64,000 bases of DNA from Didymella arachidicola. Lineage: Eukaryota; Ascomycota; Dothideomycetes; Pleosporales; Didymellaceae. The notes under the pieces are model-generated. The model searched no databases. It was not told the DNA's origin and saw nothing but the letters and a program-made list of their open reading frames with translations. A program made the position numbers and the translations under genes. Shown here in pieces: positions 23,596-36,490 of the stretch. Positions within the stretch are counted from its first letter, which is position 1. Each line of letters begins with the position of its first letter. The stretch covers positions 372,001 to 436,000 of the forward strand of contig CM049986.1 of NCBI GenBank assembly GCA_016630955.3. The letters are read 5' to 3'.

Positions 23596-23731
23596 TTCAA
23601 CAGGAAAGAGCTGGAGTGCAGCAGATTCAGCCTCCTTTTGTATTCATTAATAAAATCGTGGTGTCGCGAAAGCTATACTGACACTCAAATCAGAATACTC
23701 TTCGACAGCCCGGCATTTACCCGCAAATACA

Positions 23732-25402
23732 ATGAGTCCCCACGCCGAATTCCCTACCAGCTCGTCTGGAACACCATCACCTCAGAGGGCTTTCAGCGGC
23801 TTCACGCAACTCGAGGAGAGCGACTTCCCCGCGTTTGAAAACCGGTCGAACCTGCGTTATACTTCACAGGATGAGTTGCACGACTTGATCTGCGTAGGCT
23901 TCGGGCCTGCATCACTAGCCATCGGTGTCGCAATTCACGATGCACTCGAAGGGACGGATCCTTCGCTCGTGGACATTCCAGGACTGGAAGGTCGAGCACC
24001 GAAGGTTACCTTCTTGGAGAAACAGGAAAGATTTGCATGGCACGCTGGCATGCTTTTGCCTGGCGCAAAGATGCAAATCACATTCATGAAGGATATGGCG
24101 ACCATGAGGAATCCCCGCAGCGAGTTCACATTCATCAACTATCTGCACCAGAAGAACCGCTTGGTCGAGTTCGCCAACTTGAACACGTTCCTCCCCGCCC
24201 GTGTCGAGTATGAGGACTACATGAAGTGGTGCGCCAGCTGGTTCGAGGATGTTGTTTCATACTCTCAGGAAGTCATCGCAGTCAACCCTCAAAAGTCCAG
24301 CAACGGCGAGATTTCAATCTTTGAAGTTGTTTCAAAGAACCACCTGACCAACCAGATCGAGACAAGAAGAACGAGGCACGTCGTCATTGCCGCAGGAGGA
24401 AGACCGAACATCACGGCGCCATTCCCGCAGAATCATCCTAAGGTTGTCCATTCCTCCAAATTTTCCTATATTTCAAAGCAGATCCTTAAAGATCACCAAG
24501 CGCCATACAAGGTTGCGGTTGTTGGCAACGGCCAGAGTGCTGCCGAGATCTTCGACTTCCTGCACGCAAACTACCCCAACTCGCAGACACGGCTCTTGAT
24601 TAAGGGTGGAGCGCTGCGGCCCAGCGACGACTCGCCTTTGTATGTTCGATCGATCTATCTTCAATCCCACATATCGAATGCTAATTCGTTCTAGCGTTAA
24701 TGAGATCTTCAATCCGGCACGGACCGAACTTACATACAATCGCGATCCCGTCCTTCGCGCCCAGACCCTCACCGAGGACAAGGGCACAAATTACGGCGTC
24801 GTACGCATCAACTTACTCGAACACATCTACGAGACTCTTTACCTTCAGCGCATCAGATACGGTAACTCGCGCGAGGCTGAAGAGCAATGGCCACACAACA
24901 TACTGCCCTACCGCAGGGTCACAGCCGTCGAAGACAGCCCTGTGGTTCAAAATGGGATTCGTCTGCACATCCGTGATCAGAGCCCGTTGTACTTCAGTGA
25001 TGTGCCTGGTGCAGGCGAGGAGAAGCAGATCCTCGATGTTGATGCTGTTTTTGTCGCCACCGGCTATCTTAGGAACTTGCATGAGACATTGCTCAAGGAT
25101 GCAAGACACCTCATGCCTGGTGGTGATCTGAAAGACGCGAAGTGGACAGTTGGCAGAGATTACAGAGTTAATTTCGAGAATAAGGCAGTCAGCGACGATG
25201 CTGGTGTTTGGCTGCAAGGCTGTTGTGAGACGACCCATGGTGTAAGTGCTTCCAGAGTCCATAATTGTTTGCACATGCTGACATCGCGCAGTTGAGTGAT
25301 ACCCTACTTTCCGTTCTTGCTTGCCGTGGAGGTGAAATGGCCAGGTCTATTTTTGAAAAGGCGCCCAAGTGGGACAGCTCGGACGTGCTGGCCAGGCTCT
25401 GA
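23732..25402 (+). CDS. sidA: L-ornithine N5-monooxygenase (SidA family)
   Basis: Flavin N-hydroxylase for the first committed step of hydroxamate siderophore synthesis (L-ornithine + O2 + NADPH to N5-hydroxyornithine). Exons are 23732-24639, 24695-25241 and 25292-25402, giving 521 aa, normal for the family. The FAD-binding GFGPASL lies at about residues 55-62, the NADPH-binding GNGQSAAE near 264-271 and the ATGY motif near 421. Intron 1 (55 nt, GTATGT..CTAG with a GCTAAT branch site) restores RPSDDSPFVNEIFNP. Intron 2 (50 nt, GTAAGT..GCAG) restores THGLSDTLLSVLA. Both are family signatures. It lies next to the NRPS and transporter and its upstream region carries two SreA-type sites, so iron-repressed co-expression is likely (inference). 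Confidence 0.95.
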
Positions 25403-26481
25403 AGCACTCCGTTGCGGACCCTTGGAGTAACGGTGTTTCTGGAGCAACAAATCTTTTTGAATAAATATTTTCTCCGTTACAGCTGTTATCACTTTGTAGC
25501 AATCATCTCGACAACTCAACAGCGTTTAGATGTTCGCCCACTTTCGTGCATGAGGCCTTGAGACCTCAGCCCTGTGAGCTGACAACACGGCAGCAATGCA
25601 GTCACACGTCATTGCTGTCGTATCTTTCGCGGCTTGGACACTGCCAATGATTGCCCTCGATAGCACGCAGAACCATCTCTTGGGTTCTCTGTGACATACA
25701 AGGGTGGTGCAACACGTCGAAAATGGACCCTCATTTCGCAGCTGCGTCGCTCTTTCCCTAATGAGCGCCTAGACAACAACCCAACTGGAAAGAACGGCTC
25801 GCAACTGCCTTAGCCAAGCTTTCAGCGGGCGGCAAGAGCAGCCGGGTGAAGACAACATTACCAATTGAAAGCTGCACAAAGCCCAAGATTCAGTATCAGG
25901 CTTGCACATGGAAGCATGATTTGAACGCCGTGAGCATGAAACGAGTGCAGGGTTGCGTCGTTGTGGAGAGAGCTGCGCAATGAACTAGTGCAGCCCAAGT
26001 GAGCCAAAGGTTCACGAACCCAACCTCCACGCTGACCCAAATCCTATCCTTTCGCACTGATCCTGGATACCTGACCTTGCTCACACCTCGCCCGACATCT
26101 GTCGCAGCGCCCGTTCTGCCCGTTCCTTGCTGCCGCAATCGTGTGAAGCTGCATCCGCATTCAGCACCCTCGCTCGTGGCTCGCACGTCAATCAGCCCCC
26201 GCTGCGAGACCTGGACGTGCACCATCCACCGAACCAGCCAGATCCGTGTCGAATCCCAGCACCGCACGCCTGCGCACATTCGCGCTCGCCCAAGCGTGCT
26301 GTCGTCAGTCCGCGCTGCAGCGCAGTGCCCCTCACACGCAGCTTGGTACCGCGACATTGCACCGCAATCCGGCATGCAACGGTCGGATTGACTGCGTCAC
26401 AGCTAAAGCGGCTGCCATTACTGCCACCTGCGACCCTGCTCGCACCATCTACACGCTCCTAGCACGCATTTGTCCTGCGCC
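25403..26481. other. Intergenic region upstream of yak1
   Basis: 1.1 kb holding the 3' flank of the ornithine monooxygenase gene and the promoter and leader of yak1. Open frames on both strands in the second half are GC-rich and motif-free. I see no gene. Confidence 0.5.
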
Positions 26482-29432
26482 ATGGATCAGCAGTGGACTG
26501 CCTACTCCGAAGCGCCGGATGCCAGCCGCCAGGCGCGGTATGCTCCACATGGGACGACCCCCTCGCAACACTCACAACGAGACGCCAGCGCGTCCGCGCA
26601 ACTTAAGCAGAACCCATACGCCTCGCCCTCGGCGCCGTCCCGCTCCAGCACTATTGCGCTGCAGTCGCCGAGCCAGAGCACCAGCCGCGGGCCTGACTTT
26701 AACGACAAGGACGGCGACGTCAAGATGGAGGACGCCGATCCATACAAGCCCAAGTACAACACGCAGCGGCCGAGCCACCAGCACCGCCATTCGCAGCAGT
26801 TCCTGCAGCAGGAGGAGAGCGCCGCCGCCCGCAGGTACTCGCCCATGAACATGTCGCCCACATCGCCCTATCCCGGCGGCGCGCAGCACAGTGGGCAGAA
26901 CTATACGAGCTTCACCCCGCAGGTTCAGAGCAATAGCAATCGCGGTAGCCCCACGCGCAACAACCCATACATGTCGCCGCCGAACAGCTATTATTCCCCT
27001 CCCTGTACGTCGCGCCCAACCTGGCGAGTCCTGCTGTAAGCGCCGGCACGCTAATCACCCATTGTGTAGCATCGCGGCCAAACGCACCTCAGCTGCCGCC
27101 CATCCAGTCCAATATGAGCCCCGAGAGCTTCTACCCGCAGTCTGCAACCGCGCAACTGAATGCCGTATACAACAGAGAACAACGGTCGCCACGGTCATCG
27201 ACGAACCCCAACCCCCCGCAATTACCTTCGATAGGGCGTGGGCCCGTGCCTCAGTTCGAGACGTGCAGTAACACAGCCGACCTGAAACCTAAGATCAACG
27301 CGCAACCGCCTTTCCGTCGTGCGAATCCTGAAGGTGGCTTCATCAGTGTAAGTAGAGGCTCGAACTCGTCGGGACATGTTGCTGACAGCGATCCTGTAGC
27401 CCCTGCAAGCGCTCACATGCCATTTGCCTACGACCTACAAGCTCTGCAATGCCGGCTTCAACTACCAGGCCACTCGCAACCCGCGCCGAGTCCTCACTAA
27501 ACCCAGCAAGGGAGTGAAGAACGACGGTTACGACAACGAAGACAGCGACTATATCCTCTACGTCAACGATATTTTGGGCTCTGAGGAGTCAGGGCACAAG
27601 AACCGCTACCTCATCCTCGACGTGTTGGGCCAGGGCACTTTTGGCCAAGTCGTCAAATGCCAGAATCTGAAGACGCAGGAAGTCGTCGCGGTCAAGGTGA
27701 TCAAGAATAGAACGGCATACTTCAACCAGAGTATGATGGAGGTCTCGGTGCTTGACTTGGTATGTTCGACAAAGGCATGGAATTAGAGATTCAGGCTGAC
27801 AAGTGTACAGCTGAATAAGCAGATGGACAAGAACGACGACCATCACCTTTTGAGGCTAAAGGACACGTTCATCCACAGGCAACATCTGTGCCTGGTCTTC
27901 GAACTCTTGAGCGTCAATCTGTACGAGCTCATCAAGCAGAACCAGTTCCGTGGTTTGTCAACAACGCTGGTGCGCGTCTTCGCTCAGCAGCTGATCAATG
28001 GTCTTGCCTTGCTCGGCAAGGCAAAACTGATACACTGCGATTTGAAGCCGGAGAATATCTTGCTCAAGAAGTGAGTATATTTCATCCAAAGCGCACTATG
28101 GAAACTAATTACCTCAGTCTCGAGAGTCCCATCATCAAGATTATCGACTTCGGTTCAGCATGCGATGAGCGACAGACGGTGTACACATACATCCAGTCCC
28201 GATTCTACCGATCACCTGAAGTGCTCCTGGGTCTCCCATACTCGGCCGCGATTGATATGTGGTCTTTGGGCTGTATTGTTGTAGAATTGTTTCTCGGTCT
28301 GCCTCTATTTCCTGGATCATCCGAATACAACCAGGTCTCAAGGATCACAGAAATGCTCGGCCTTGCGCCGCAGTGGATGCTGGAAATGGGCAAACAGTCT
28401 GGCGAATTCTTCGAGAAAACCCAGGACGAGTACGGACGTAAGAACTACCGACTGAAGCCTATGGAGCAGTACTCGAGGGAGCATGGCACCAAGGAGCAAC
28501 CCAGTAAAAAGTACTTCTCAGCCACGACATTGCCAGATATTATCAGGAACTATCCCATGCCGAGGAAGAACATGAAGCCCAATGAGATTGAACGAGGTAC
28601 GTCAATCATCACAAGTCAACAACACGTTCGCTGACAGTGCATAGAAATGGCCAATCGAGCAGCCTTTATTGACTTTGCTCAAGGATTGCTCAATCTCAAT
28701 CCCCTTGAACGATGGACACCGGCACAAGCGAAGCTTCATCCTTTCATTACCCAAGCGAAGTTCACTGGCCCATTCGTTCCGCCCATGACCCTGAAGTCTA
28801 GCTCAAGTCGCTCTCCTGCTCCTGGCGTACAAGAACAACAACGCTTTGAGGGCATGGCTAAGCAGCGTGCTCAGCAACAACAACAGGCGCTCGCAGCACA
28901 ACAAGCTCAGGCAGCTCAGAATGCTGCATATGCGAACATGCAGATGAATCAGTATGCTGCGCAAAATCCGCACCCGCAACCAAATCCTTACAACAACAAC
29001 ATGTACGCGCCGAATCACCAAGGGCAACCGCCACCGTACCCCACGCAGACCGCGCCGTACGGACAACAGATGCCTGCTATGCAGCCTCAGCAGCCTCGTC
29101 AATTCGCACAGCCGCAGAATCTTTACGCCCAAGCGACCACACGGGCTGGGCGGCAACGCGCATCTACAATGGATCAGCAGCAGGCCAATCCTTCCGGCAT
29201 CCCGCCAGCTCTGCAGAGAGTTATGAGTCACCTTGATCCAAATGCACCAGTCAGACTGCAGCCATCGCCTGCATACTATCCCCCTCCTCCTGATGGTGCT
29301 CCTGAAAGTGCTAGCAGCTCGAGGCGAAGAGGCTCCCGTACGGGCAACTCCCAACGAAACCACAACTTTGTTCGCAACCTCGAAGATCGGACTCTCGAGG
29401 AAGGCTTCATGCAACAACCGCATTGGCAATGA
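26482..29432 (+). CDS. yak1: Yak1-type dual-specificity protein kinase (DYRK family)
   Basis: Growth and stress regulatory kinase that acts against the Ras/PKA pathway in fungi. Six exons: 26482-27004, 27070-27347, 27400-27759, 27811-28070, 28118-28596 and 28645-29432, giving 895 aa. The N-terminal ~300 residues are disordered and rich in S, P, Q and N. The kinase domain spans about 330-640: glycine loop GQGTFGQV near 341, VAVKVIK lysine near 363, HCDLKPEN near 461, DFGSA near 483, then the DYRK activation loop with a YTY pair and SRFYRSPE. The tail is Q/N/P-rich. All five introns are 47-65 nt GT..AG and each join rebuilds conserved kinase text. The true start is the ATG at 26482; the frame is open slightly upstream without an ATG. 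Confidence 0.95.
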
Positions 29433-30290
29433 CGAGAGAAGCTTTGATTACATGTTTCACCCTCGTGGAGACTGGCATTGAAGTGGCGACCGGCGAACGA
29501 TGCAAGGTTCAATGTCACGAACGACGGTGGTACGTCCTCTCGAAGCATGATCAACGCCGGTCTGGTTCAGCAAAACATCAGCGACATCATGTTTTCCCGG
29601 GGTTGCAGTGTCTCGTTTGGACTGCTGCCCGGAGTCTGTCTCCTGCCTAGGTCACTCGACCCTGTGGCGATGTACAGGCTCCTGATAAAATTCCGCACAA
29701 CAGAAATTGCTCTTGGTGGCACCGCGACGAGATAGGCAGCAACATCATCAGGCTGGCAAGATTGACTTAATGTCCACGGTAGCTTGCCGAGGGACTGCGA
29801 GCTGACATGTTTTTGGATGACGCGGCGATATAGGATTTTTCTTGTATTCCTGTAAGCCAGATCGAGACACTGCGACCCCTTCGTTGTCTTTCATAATTGC
29901 ACGCAGCAAGTAGATGGCGGATGGCTTGCTGGCGGCATATGTACTTCTACTGCATTCGTATAAATTTGCACTGCGATGATGAGCGCAGTCAGTGCATGGC
30001 CAACTAAGACCCTGTGACATCGAAGACAATACATTCGGAAAGTGGTGTCGCGACAGTCAGTCATCTGGTGTTCGTTATGTGATGCAGTCAGTCAACAGTG
30101 TTGGGCGTCGTTTGCGGGACTCACTAGCGCTGCTGTGACCCCACCCACCACACAATTTTGACTGTGGCCGCAGTCTTGGCAAGCGCGACCTGGTGAGTCG
30201 AATCGCTCCTGCCCCAAACTATACACCCACGGCGACTGCCACATAAACCCCTCGAACCTCCGGCAATCTTTACTCTCGAGTACAGCAGCC
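29433..30290. other. Intergenic region between yak1 and the eIF3c gene
   Basis: About 860 bp. The first 300 bp include an open segment in the same frame as yak1, after two stops (29448-29735), discussed as a finding. The rest is the yak1 3' flank and the eIF3c promoter. No separate gene seen. Confidence 0.45.
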
Positions 30291-33067
30291 ATGTCGCGCT
30301 TTTTCGCCGCCAGCGACAGCTCTTCGGAAGAGTCCAGCGAGGAGGAGCTCTACTCCAACGATGAGGAATCCGAACAGGAAGACTCCGAACAGGACTCTGA
30401 TGATGACTCTGACGACTCCGACTCTTCGTCTGGATCCGAGACCGGTGCTGCCCGTTTCTTGAAGGACGTCAGCAGCGACAGCGAGAGCGAAGATGAGGAT
30501 GCGAACAAGGTGCTCAAGAGCGCCAAGGACAAGCGCTTCGACGAGCTCGAGGCCGTCGTCAGGCAGATCGAGAACGCGCAGCGCATTAACGACTGGGCTG
30601 TAATCTCAGACCGTACGTGCACCCGAAAAAGAGCAAGACCGCCGCTGGGGGCGCGGACACGCGTACAAGCAGCAGAGGTCGCGGGATACAGTGAACAATG
30701 CTAACACTGCGAACATACAGAGTTCGACAAGCTGAACCGCCTGGTACCGACCTTGATCAAGCAGAACGATGGCAAGGTCCCCAAGATGTACATCCAGGCC
30801 ATCGCCGACCTCGAGACCGCCGTCCTCGAGGCCCACGAGAAGCTGAAGGTCACACCCAAGAAGATGACCGCCCCCAACCAGCGTGGTTTCAACGCCATCC
30901 GCCAGAAAGTCAAGAAGCACAATCGCGACTACCAGCGAGACATTGATCTGTACAGGGAGAACAAGGAGGAGTTTATGAAGGAGGAGGAAATTATTGAGCA
31001 GGCGCCCAAGGAGAAGAAGAAGAAGAAGGACAAGACCAAGATTGCCCAGCTCGGCACGGAGACCGTCATCGACGCTGGCGATGATGGCTTTGTTACCGTT
31101 GGCGCCGGCGGCAAGGCCGTGCCGTACACTGCAGAGGGCATCCTCAAGCAGCTGCGATCGATCGTCGAGCAGCGTGGACGCAAGAACACAGACAAGCTCG
31201 AGCAGATCCGCACAATGGAGAAGCTGCTCGATGTTGCCGTCAACGACTACCAGAGGGTTCGCATTCTCCTCACCCTCATCTCTACCCGCTTCGACCTCAC
31301 ATCCGGTACCGCCAGCCATATGCACCAGGAGCAGTGGAAGCTGTGAGTTGCGCCAGTCTTCGTTGGGGTAGCGTGTTTGCTGACATTTTGCAGGGCTGAC
31401 CAGGAGTTCGGCAAACTGCTTGAGACACTCGAGAACAGCAAGGAGATTGTTGTCATCGAGAACGCTGAGGAGTGGGAGGATGATGAGAAGACACCCACCA
31501 TTGAGGAGGGCAAGATTTTCAAGATCCCCGGCAGCGTTGTCTCGTTCGTCGAGAGGCTCGACGATGAGCTCACCCGTTCCCTCCAGCACATCGACCCTCA
31601 CACAGCCGAGTATGTTGAGCGTCTCACAGATGAGAGTGCCCTGTACGCTCAGCTTGTGCGCTCCATGATCTACGTCGAGAGCCTGCAGAAGAGGGAAGGT
31701 CTCGAGGTCCCACAGGAGTCCGCCAACCGCGTGATCATGCGCCGGTTGGAGCACGTCTACTTCAAGGTATGCATAACACATATCCCAGATGTATCATTCT
31801 TGGCTAACAAGACCAGCCCGCGTCTGTCGTCCAGATCCTTGAGAACAAGACCTGGGAGGCTATCCCATCCCACCTTGACTCAACAACCACCCCCCGCGCC
31901 AACGCCAACGACACAGCCTCGATCGTCCAGACGCTCTGCACATATCTGTTCAAGCACAGCGAGGGCATTATCCGTGCAAGGGCGATGCTCTGCCAGATTT
32001 ACTTCTTGGCTCTGCACGACCAGTACTACAAGGCTCGTGACATGATGCTCATGTCCCACTTGCAGGAGACTATCAGCAACTTCGACGTCAACACCCAGAT
32101 CCTCTTCAACCGCTCATTGGTACAGGTCGGCCTTTGCGCGTTCCGCGCTGGTCTTGTCTACGAAGCACAGACGTCCCTGCAGGAGATCTGCGGCAGCAAC
32201 AGGCAGAAGGAGCTCTTAGCACAGGGTCTGCAGATGCAGCGATACTCGCAAATCTCGCCCGAGCAGGAGCGCCTTGAGCGCCAGCGCCAGCTTCCATTCC
32301 ATCTCCACATCAATCTCGAGCTGCTCGAGTGCGTCTACCTGACATGCTCCATGTTGCTTGAGATCCCCCTCCTCGCACAGCTCGGCTCGTCGCCTGACCT
32401 TAGGAAGCGTGTCATCAGCAAGACCTATCGCCGTCTCTTAGAATACCATGAGCGCCAGATCTTCACCGGACCCCCAGAGAACACTCGCGACCACGTCATG
32501 CAAGCCTCCAAGGCGCTGTCCGCTGGCGAGTGGAAGAAGTCCGCCGACTTCATCAACAGCATCAAGATCTGGGAACTTGTGGCCAACCAGGAGCAGATCA
32601 AGGAGATGCTGTCGGCGCAGATTCAGGAGGAGGGTCTGAGGACCTATCTCTTCACATACGCACCCTACTACGACACACTCGCCATCTCGACCTTGGCCGA
32701 CATGTTCGAGTTGAGCGAGCGCAAGATCAGCGCCGTCGTCAGCAAGATGATCTCCCACGAGGAGCTCGCCGCTGCTCTCGATCAGGTCAACAGCGCAGTT
32801 ATTTTCCGCAAGGGTGTCGAGCTCTCCCGCCTCCAGACCCTCGCCCTCAGCCTCTCAGACAAGGCCTCTGGCCTCATTGAGTCCAACGAGAAGACCCTCG
32901 AGCAGAGGACACAAGGCACAGCGCACGCATTCGAACGACAAGGCGGTCGCGGTGGTCGCGGTGGCCGTGGCGGAGGTCGTGGTGGCCGTGGCGGCGGCGG
33001 TGGACCCAGGGGAGGCAGGAATCAGCAGTTCACAGGCGGTGCGCTGGGACGCGCGATCCAGGCTTAG
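30291..33067 (+). CDS. nip1: Translation initiation factor eIF3 subunit c (Nip1)
   Basis: Core eIF3 subunit that helps load initiator tRNA and eIF5 on the 40S ribosome. Exons are 30291-30612, 30721-31342, 31394-31766 and 31817-33067, giving 855 aa, typical of fungal eIF3c. The first ~75 residues are a Ser/Asp/Glu-rich acidic stretch. Next come the eIF3c N-terminal domain (with a Lys-rich patch near 220-230), a helical core and a C-terminal PCI region (YFTY-like LFTYAPYYDTLA, then ADMFELSERKISAVVSKMI). The extreme C-terminus carries RGG/GGR repeats (about residues 815-845). Intron 1 is 108 nt, the longest in the window. A large antisense open frame over exons 1-3 is a shadow of the biased codons. 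Confidence 0.95.
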
Positions 33068-34962
33068 AAGGCTGAATTTTAGGTTTTCATGGGCGGCGTT
33101 TGATCAAGTGTCACGATTTTGGCATGTCATTGAGCGCTAACGCAATGGCATGATCTTATGGTGAGATACGAGAAGGAGGAGACGACTTGTCAGTGCATAC
33201 CATGCTAGTAGATTACGAATTATATCGGGAAAAGTTCATCACTCTCTTGACCTGCTTGTACGTCTCTTCGATGATCTCTCTGCATATTGGTACCCGAGAT
33301 CATTCTGCCTCTGACAAAGGAGCAGAGTGCAGATGCATTCAGCTGGCCAGAGCGCGGTCCAAGGCATGCATTCGCTGGACACAAGTCAAACACGATGTGA
33401 CATTTACAGCAAAGGCACAACATCCTACAATAAACATATACAGTCTACAGTAAGCAAACAAAGTTTAACACGGTCTCAGTACGTAGTCCGCACCTAACTC
33501 TACCAAACCCTTTTGAATTATGCGTTGCTCATAGCGGCATTGTAGAAGCATAATGGGCTATTACGCAGACCTCTGATCTTGTTCACATACCTGATCTAGT
33601 ATACACACCAACGACATACATCCATATCATTCCTTCTGAACATTCGAGGTCGTCGTAAGGTGCAAATCCAAGCTTACCTTATGCAGCACTTTAAATATGC
33701 AAATAGCGATGGTCATTTCAGAATCCATGACCCAGACACCACGAGCGTGTCAAGTGAGCTAGATCGCGGAAACAAGGGGGATATGCACATGGCGGTTTGA
33801 CTGCAGAGATTGCAAGATGGAAAGTGCAACTTTCTGATTAGACGATGGAGACAGCACTAGAGCGCAGGACATGCGAGCTCATCAGCAGGTTTTGGACATT
33901 CCAGTTGCTCGTAAATTTTTGGCCATAGGTAGCTGCACAATATCAAACAACAGGGTCAGAATTCCTTGAGACGGCGAATGTGGAGTCGATGCGGAGTGAA
34001 GCAGCTAGCAGCGACGAGAGAAGATAAGGGAAAAGGACTCTGTTCGGTTTCGAAGGAGGGTCCAGCCATGCCAGACTTGTAAATCGGGACGTCCCGTTCG
34101 CGGCTCATGTAAAAAGAAGGTAATACTTTTGGCATTTCGGAAGGTCTTGCTTGTATTGCGGTTGATTTTGACGACAAGCCAGCACATATCCGAATCTGGC
34201 GCAGGTTTTCGAGAGTAGGTGCGCTTAGCTTTTGTGTTGCGAGAGTTGAGATGATGAGAAAGAGGAGGAGCGGAAGCATTAAAGTGATATTGAAAGAGCC
34301 ACGCTAAGCGCCACATACATAGGGTGAGTGGGTAAATTTTGGCAAGTACATGAACTCAGTTGGCGCGAGGACATACATGAAGTTGTACTTGATCTCTCGT
34401 AGGGTGGCCTCTTACTGCTTTTACGGATAGACACAGACATGGCTTCTGCTTGTGCACTTTTTTGGGACACGGAATCTCGTAAATCGAATATGAATGCAGA
34501 TAGTTTTGGTTGCATTGAACAGCAGCCGACACGACACGCCTTTAATATTCCAAGGCACGTGATGATATAGCAGACGCATTAGATGATGTCTGATGGTACA
34601 AACGAGACACCCTAAGTCGAAGCAGATATGGGGTCGGCGCCATCACCATGTTGGACATCAGCCTTCGTCCGGGATCTTTTGAGGAGTGATAAATAGGTGG
34701 CGCACGAGGAGCAAAGAAAAAGAGACACATTGGCTTCGTAAGTGAGTGGGCGTTAAACCGGCACTTAATTGATAGGCGTATGGCCTCCATCTACCCCGTT
34801 GGAAACTAGTGGTATCAATTATTACATCTCATACTTTCAGGGCGCACCCCCTCCAAGACGTGCCATTACCGAGTCAGCACGGCTCATGATCGCAGGCGCT
34901 TGCGGGGCTGCATCCTCTCTGACAGGCCGTCTGCTACTGCTCTGTTTGGGAACCTCGGTCTG
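33068..34962. other. Gene-free stretch between convergent eIF3c and rsc7 genes
   Basis: 1.9 kb between two converging genes, more AT-rich than the flanking coding DNA. The longest open frames (about 105 residues, minus strand, near 33956-34316) have no motif, intron pattern or start context that I can support. I see nothing definite here beyond 3' flanks. Confidence 0.5.
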
Positions 34963-36490
34963 CTAGACGGGCACACCGACAAAGCCAATACGTGGCTTGC
35001 ACCTTGCGCCATCCGTGGTCTCACCACCCCACTGGCTCCTCCACTCCCTCTCTTCTGCCTTCACGTTGACGAAAACCTCGCGTTCTTCCGGTTTCATTTC
35101 CGCAAGATCCTCGTCGGTGAGATTGGGCAGGCCGTTGGTTCCAACGTCGATGTAGTCGGCATCCGGCCCGGGAAGGCCGAGGCCTGCGTAGGGGGGCCTT
35201 TGGAAGATCTGATCGACAATGAGATACTTTTGGGCGACGAGTGGAGGTACGTCTGTTTCTGACGTCGGGACGCGTTCCCAGCGTGCATGTGTGGGTTGTG
35301 TGGTTTTGGGGTAGCATATCAGGTTTGTATGAGGATCATACGTGCCGTTGGCCAGGTTCGCGCGGCGAATTGCAGAAAGGGACGCATTGAAGCGGCTGTC
35401 GGGAGTCAATATATGAATGTACACGCCAAAAGACTAAGACGACGTACCTTGCTGCCCGACCGTGCTCGAACTGCCAATTCGCAGACGTAATGTTGACCTT
35501 CTTCTTGCCAGGTGCAGGCTTGCCATTGGCAGTGGGCACGCTGGGAACTCCGGTGTGGTAGACACTACTGGCACCGTGCCAAGCGACATACTGATTTTTG
35601 TTATAGGGCTCGCCTGGTCCTGGAAGACGGTCGTTGGGGTCTGCAAGCTCGCCTTCGACATCGCCTCGTTCGCGCGCAGCGGTCACGTAGTAGTCGTCAA
35701 TGACGCGCTTGCCACCAATGATGATCCGGGCGCCGAATTCTCGGAATACTGAGCGCGCAGTCACCACACCAATAGCACGACCCTTGTACGAGTGAGGGAT
35801 GATCTCGCGGTCGATGAGATCTCGCTTCTCTGTATCGTCGATGATGATCTTGTAGAGCTGCATGTGCTTGGTGAAGAACAGGTAGCTGTCCCTGAAACCA
35901 CAGCAGCGTGCAGGCTCGGTAGACAGCATGTATTGCCGCTCTCCCCTGCCCTTGATTGTAAAGATGCGGACTCGGTAGTCGCGGCCGCCCTGGAGGTTGC
36001 CCAGCTTGTCAACCTTCTTCTCGCCCTCCTCGTCCTCAGGCAGATCGACCTCATCATTGATGACGTCCATCATGTTGCCCTCTTTGTCAATTGGCACGCG
36101 CGTAGTATGCGACGGACCGCCCTTTGGCGGACGTCCTCGTCCTCCACCAGCTGGCCGCCCGCGCTTGCGTTTGATGGGTGTGCCGCCCTCTGAGACATTC
36201 CCAGGATCCTGGTTCCAGTCTGGAGGCCTGTTCTTCGGAGGGCGTCCGAGTCGCTTCTTGCGCGGGAACGGTTGCACGATTGCCGGTGACGGCGAGCGTT
36301 CTGAGGCAGCTTCTTCCTCGTCGTCTTCTTGCACGACCTCTGCTTCCTCCTCCTCTTCCTCTTCCTTGGGCGATTCTGCGCGCGGTTCGACGGCATCGTC
36401 CATGTCGACGTCGCTGTCTTGCTGGGGCGTTGCGCTACGCGCGGGCGTGCTGCGACGAGCGGCAGCTCGAGATGGCCGGCCGCGCGCCAT
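34963..36490 (-). CDS. rsc7: Rsc7/Swp82-family chromatin remodelling complex subunit
   Basis: Nuclear subunit of RSC/SWI-SNF-type remodelling complexes. Exons are 36490-35448 and 35395-34963 (52-nt intron GTACGT..ACAG), giving 491 aa. The N-terminal 130 residues are disordered, with a long Glu run near 40-60 and AT-hook-like cores RGRP (3-6), LGRPPK (81-86), RGRPAG (110-115) and RGRPPK (118-123). The conserved domain follows (about 150-480), with blocks such as GRDYRVRIFTIKGRG, RCCGFRDSYLFF and IGVVTARSVFREFGARII. It also has the C-terminal block with ARWERVP and VAQKYLIVD. Splicing restores GRAASRFNASLSAIRR. I am sure of the family; Rsc7 rather than its paralogue Swp82 is inferred from the AT-hooks. 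Confidence 0.87.

Larger units (their letters stand above)
22336..23731. promoter_or_regulatory. Upstream region of the ornithine monooxygenase gene
   Basis: 1.4 kb between the ABC transporter stop and the sidA-like start. It holds two perfect SreA-type sites (22908, and 23078 on the minus strand), a CAGATAA core near 22994 on the minus strand and a TATA-like element near 23587. I see no gene in it. Confidence 0.6.

Noticed and set aside
30606..31781. 391-codon open frame antisense to eIF3c
   Set aside because: Low-complexity Leu/Val-rich translation caused by codon bias of the sense gene; it crosses the sense introns without its own splice logic.
32941..33020. GC-rich tandem repeat
   Set aside because: It encodes the RGG/GGR tail of eIF3c, a coding repeat and not a separate element.
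34021..34040. AGATAAG GATA core near 34030 as a further iron site
   Set aside because: It lacks the ATCW part of the SreA sequence and lies between housekeeping genes; plain GATA cores are expected by chance.
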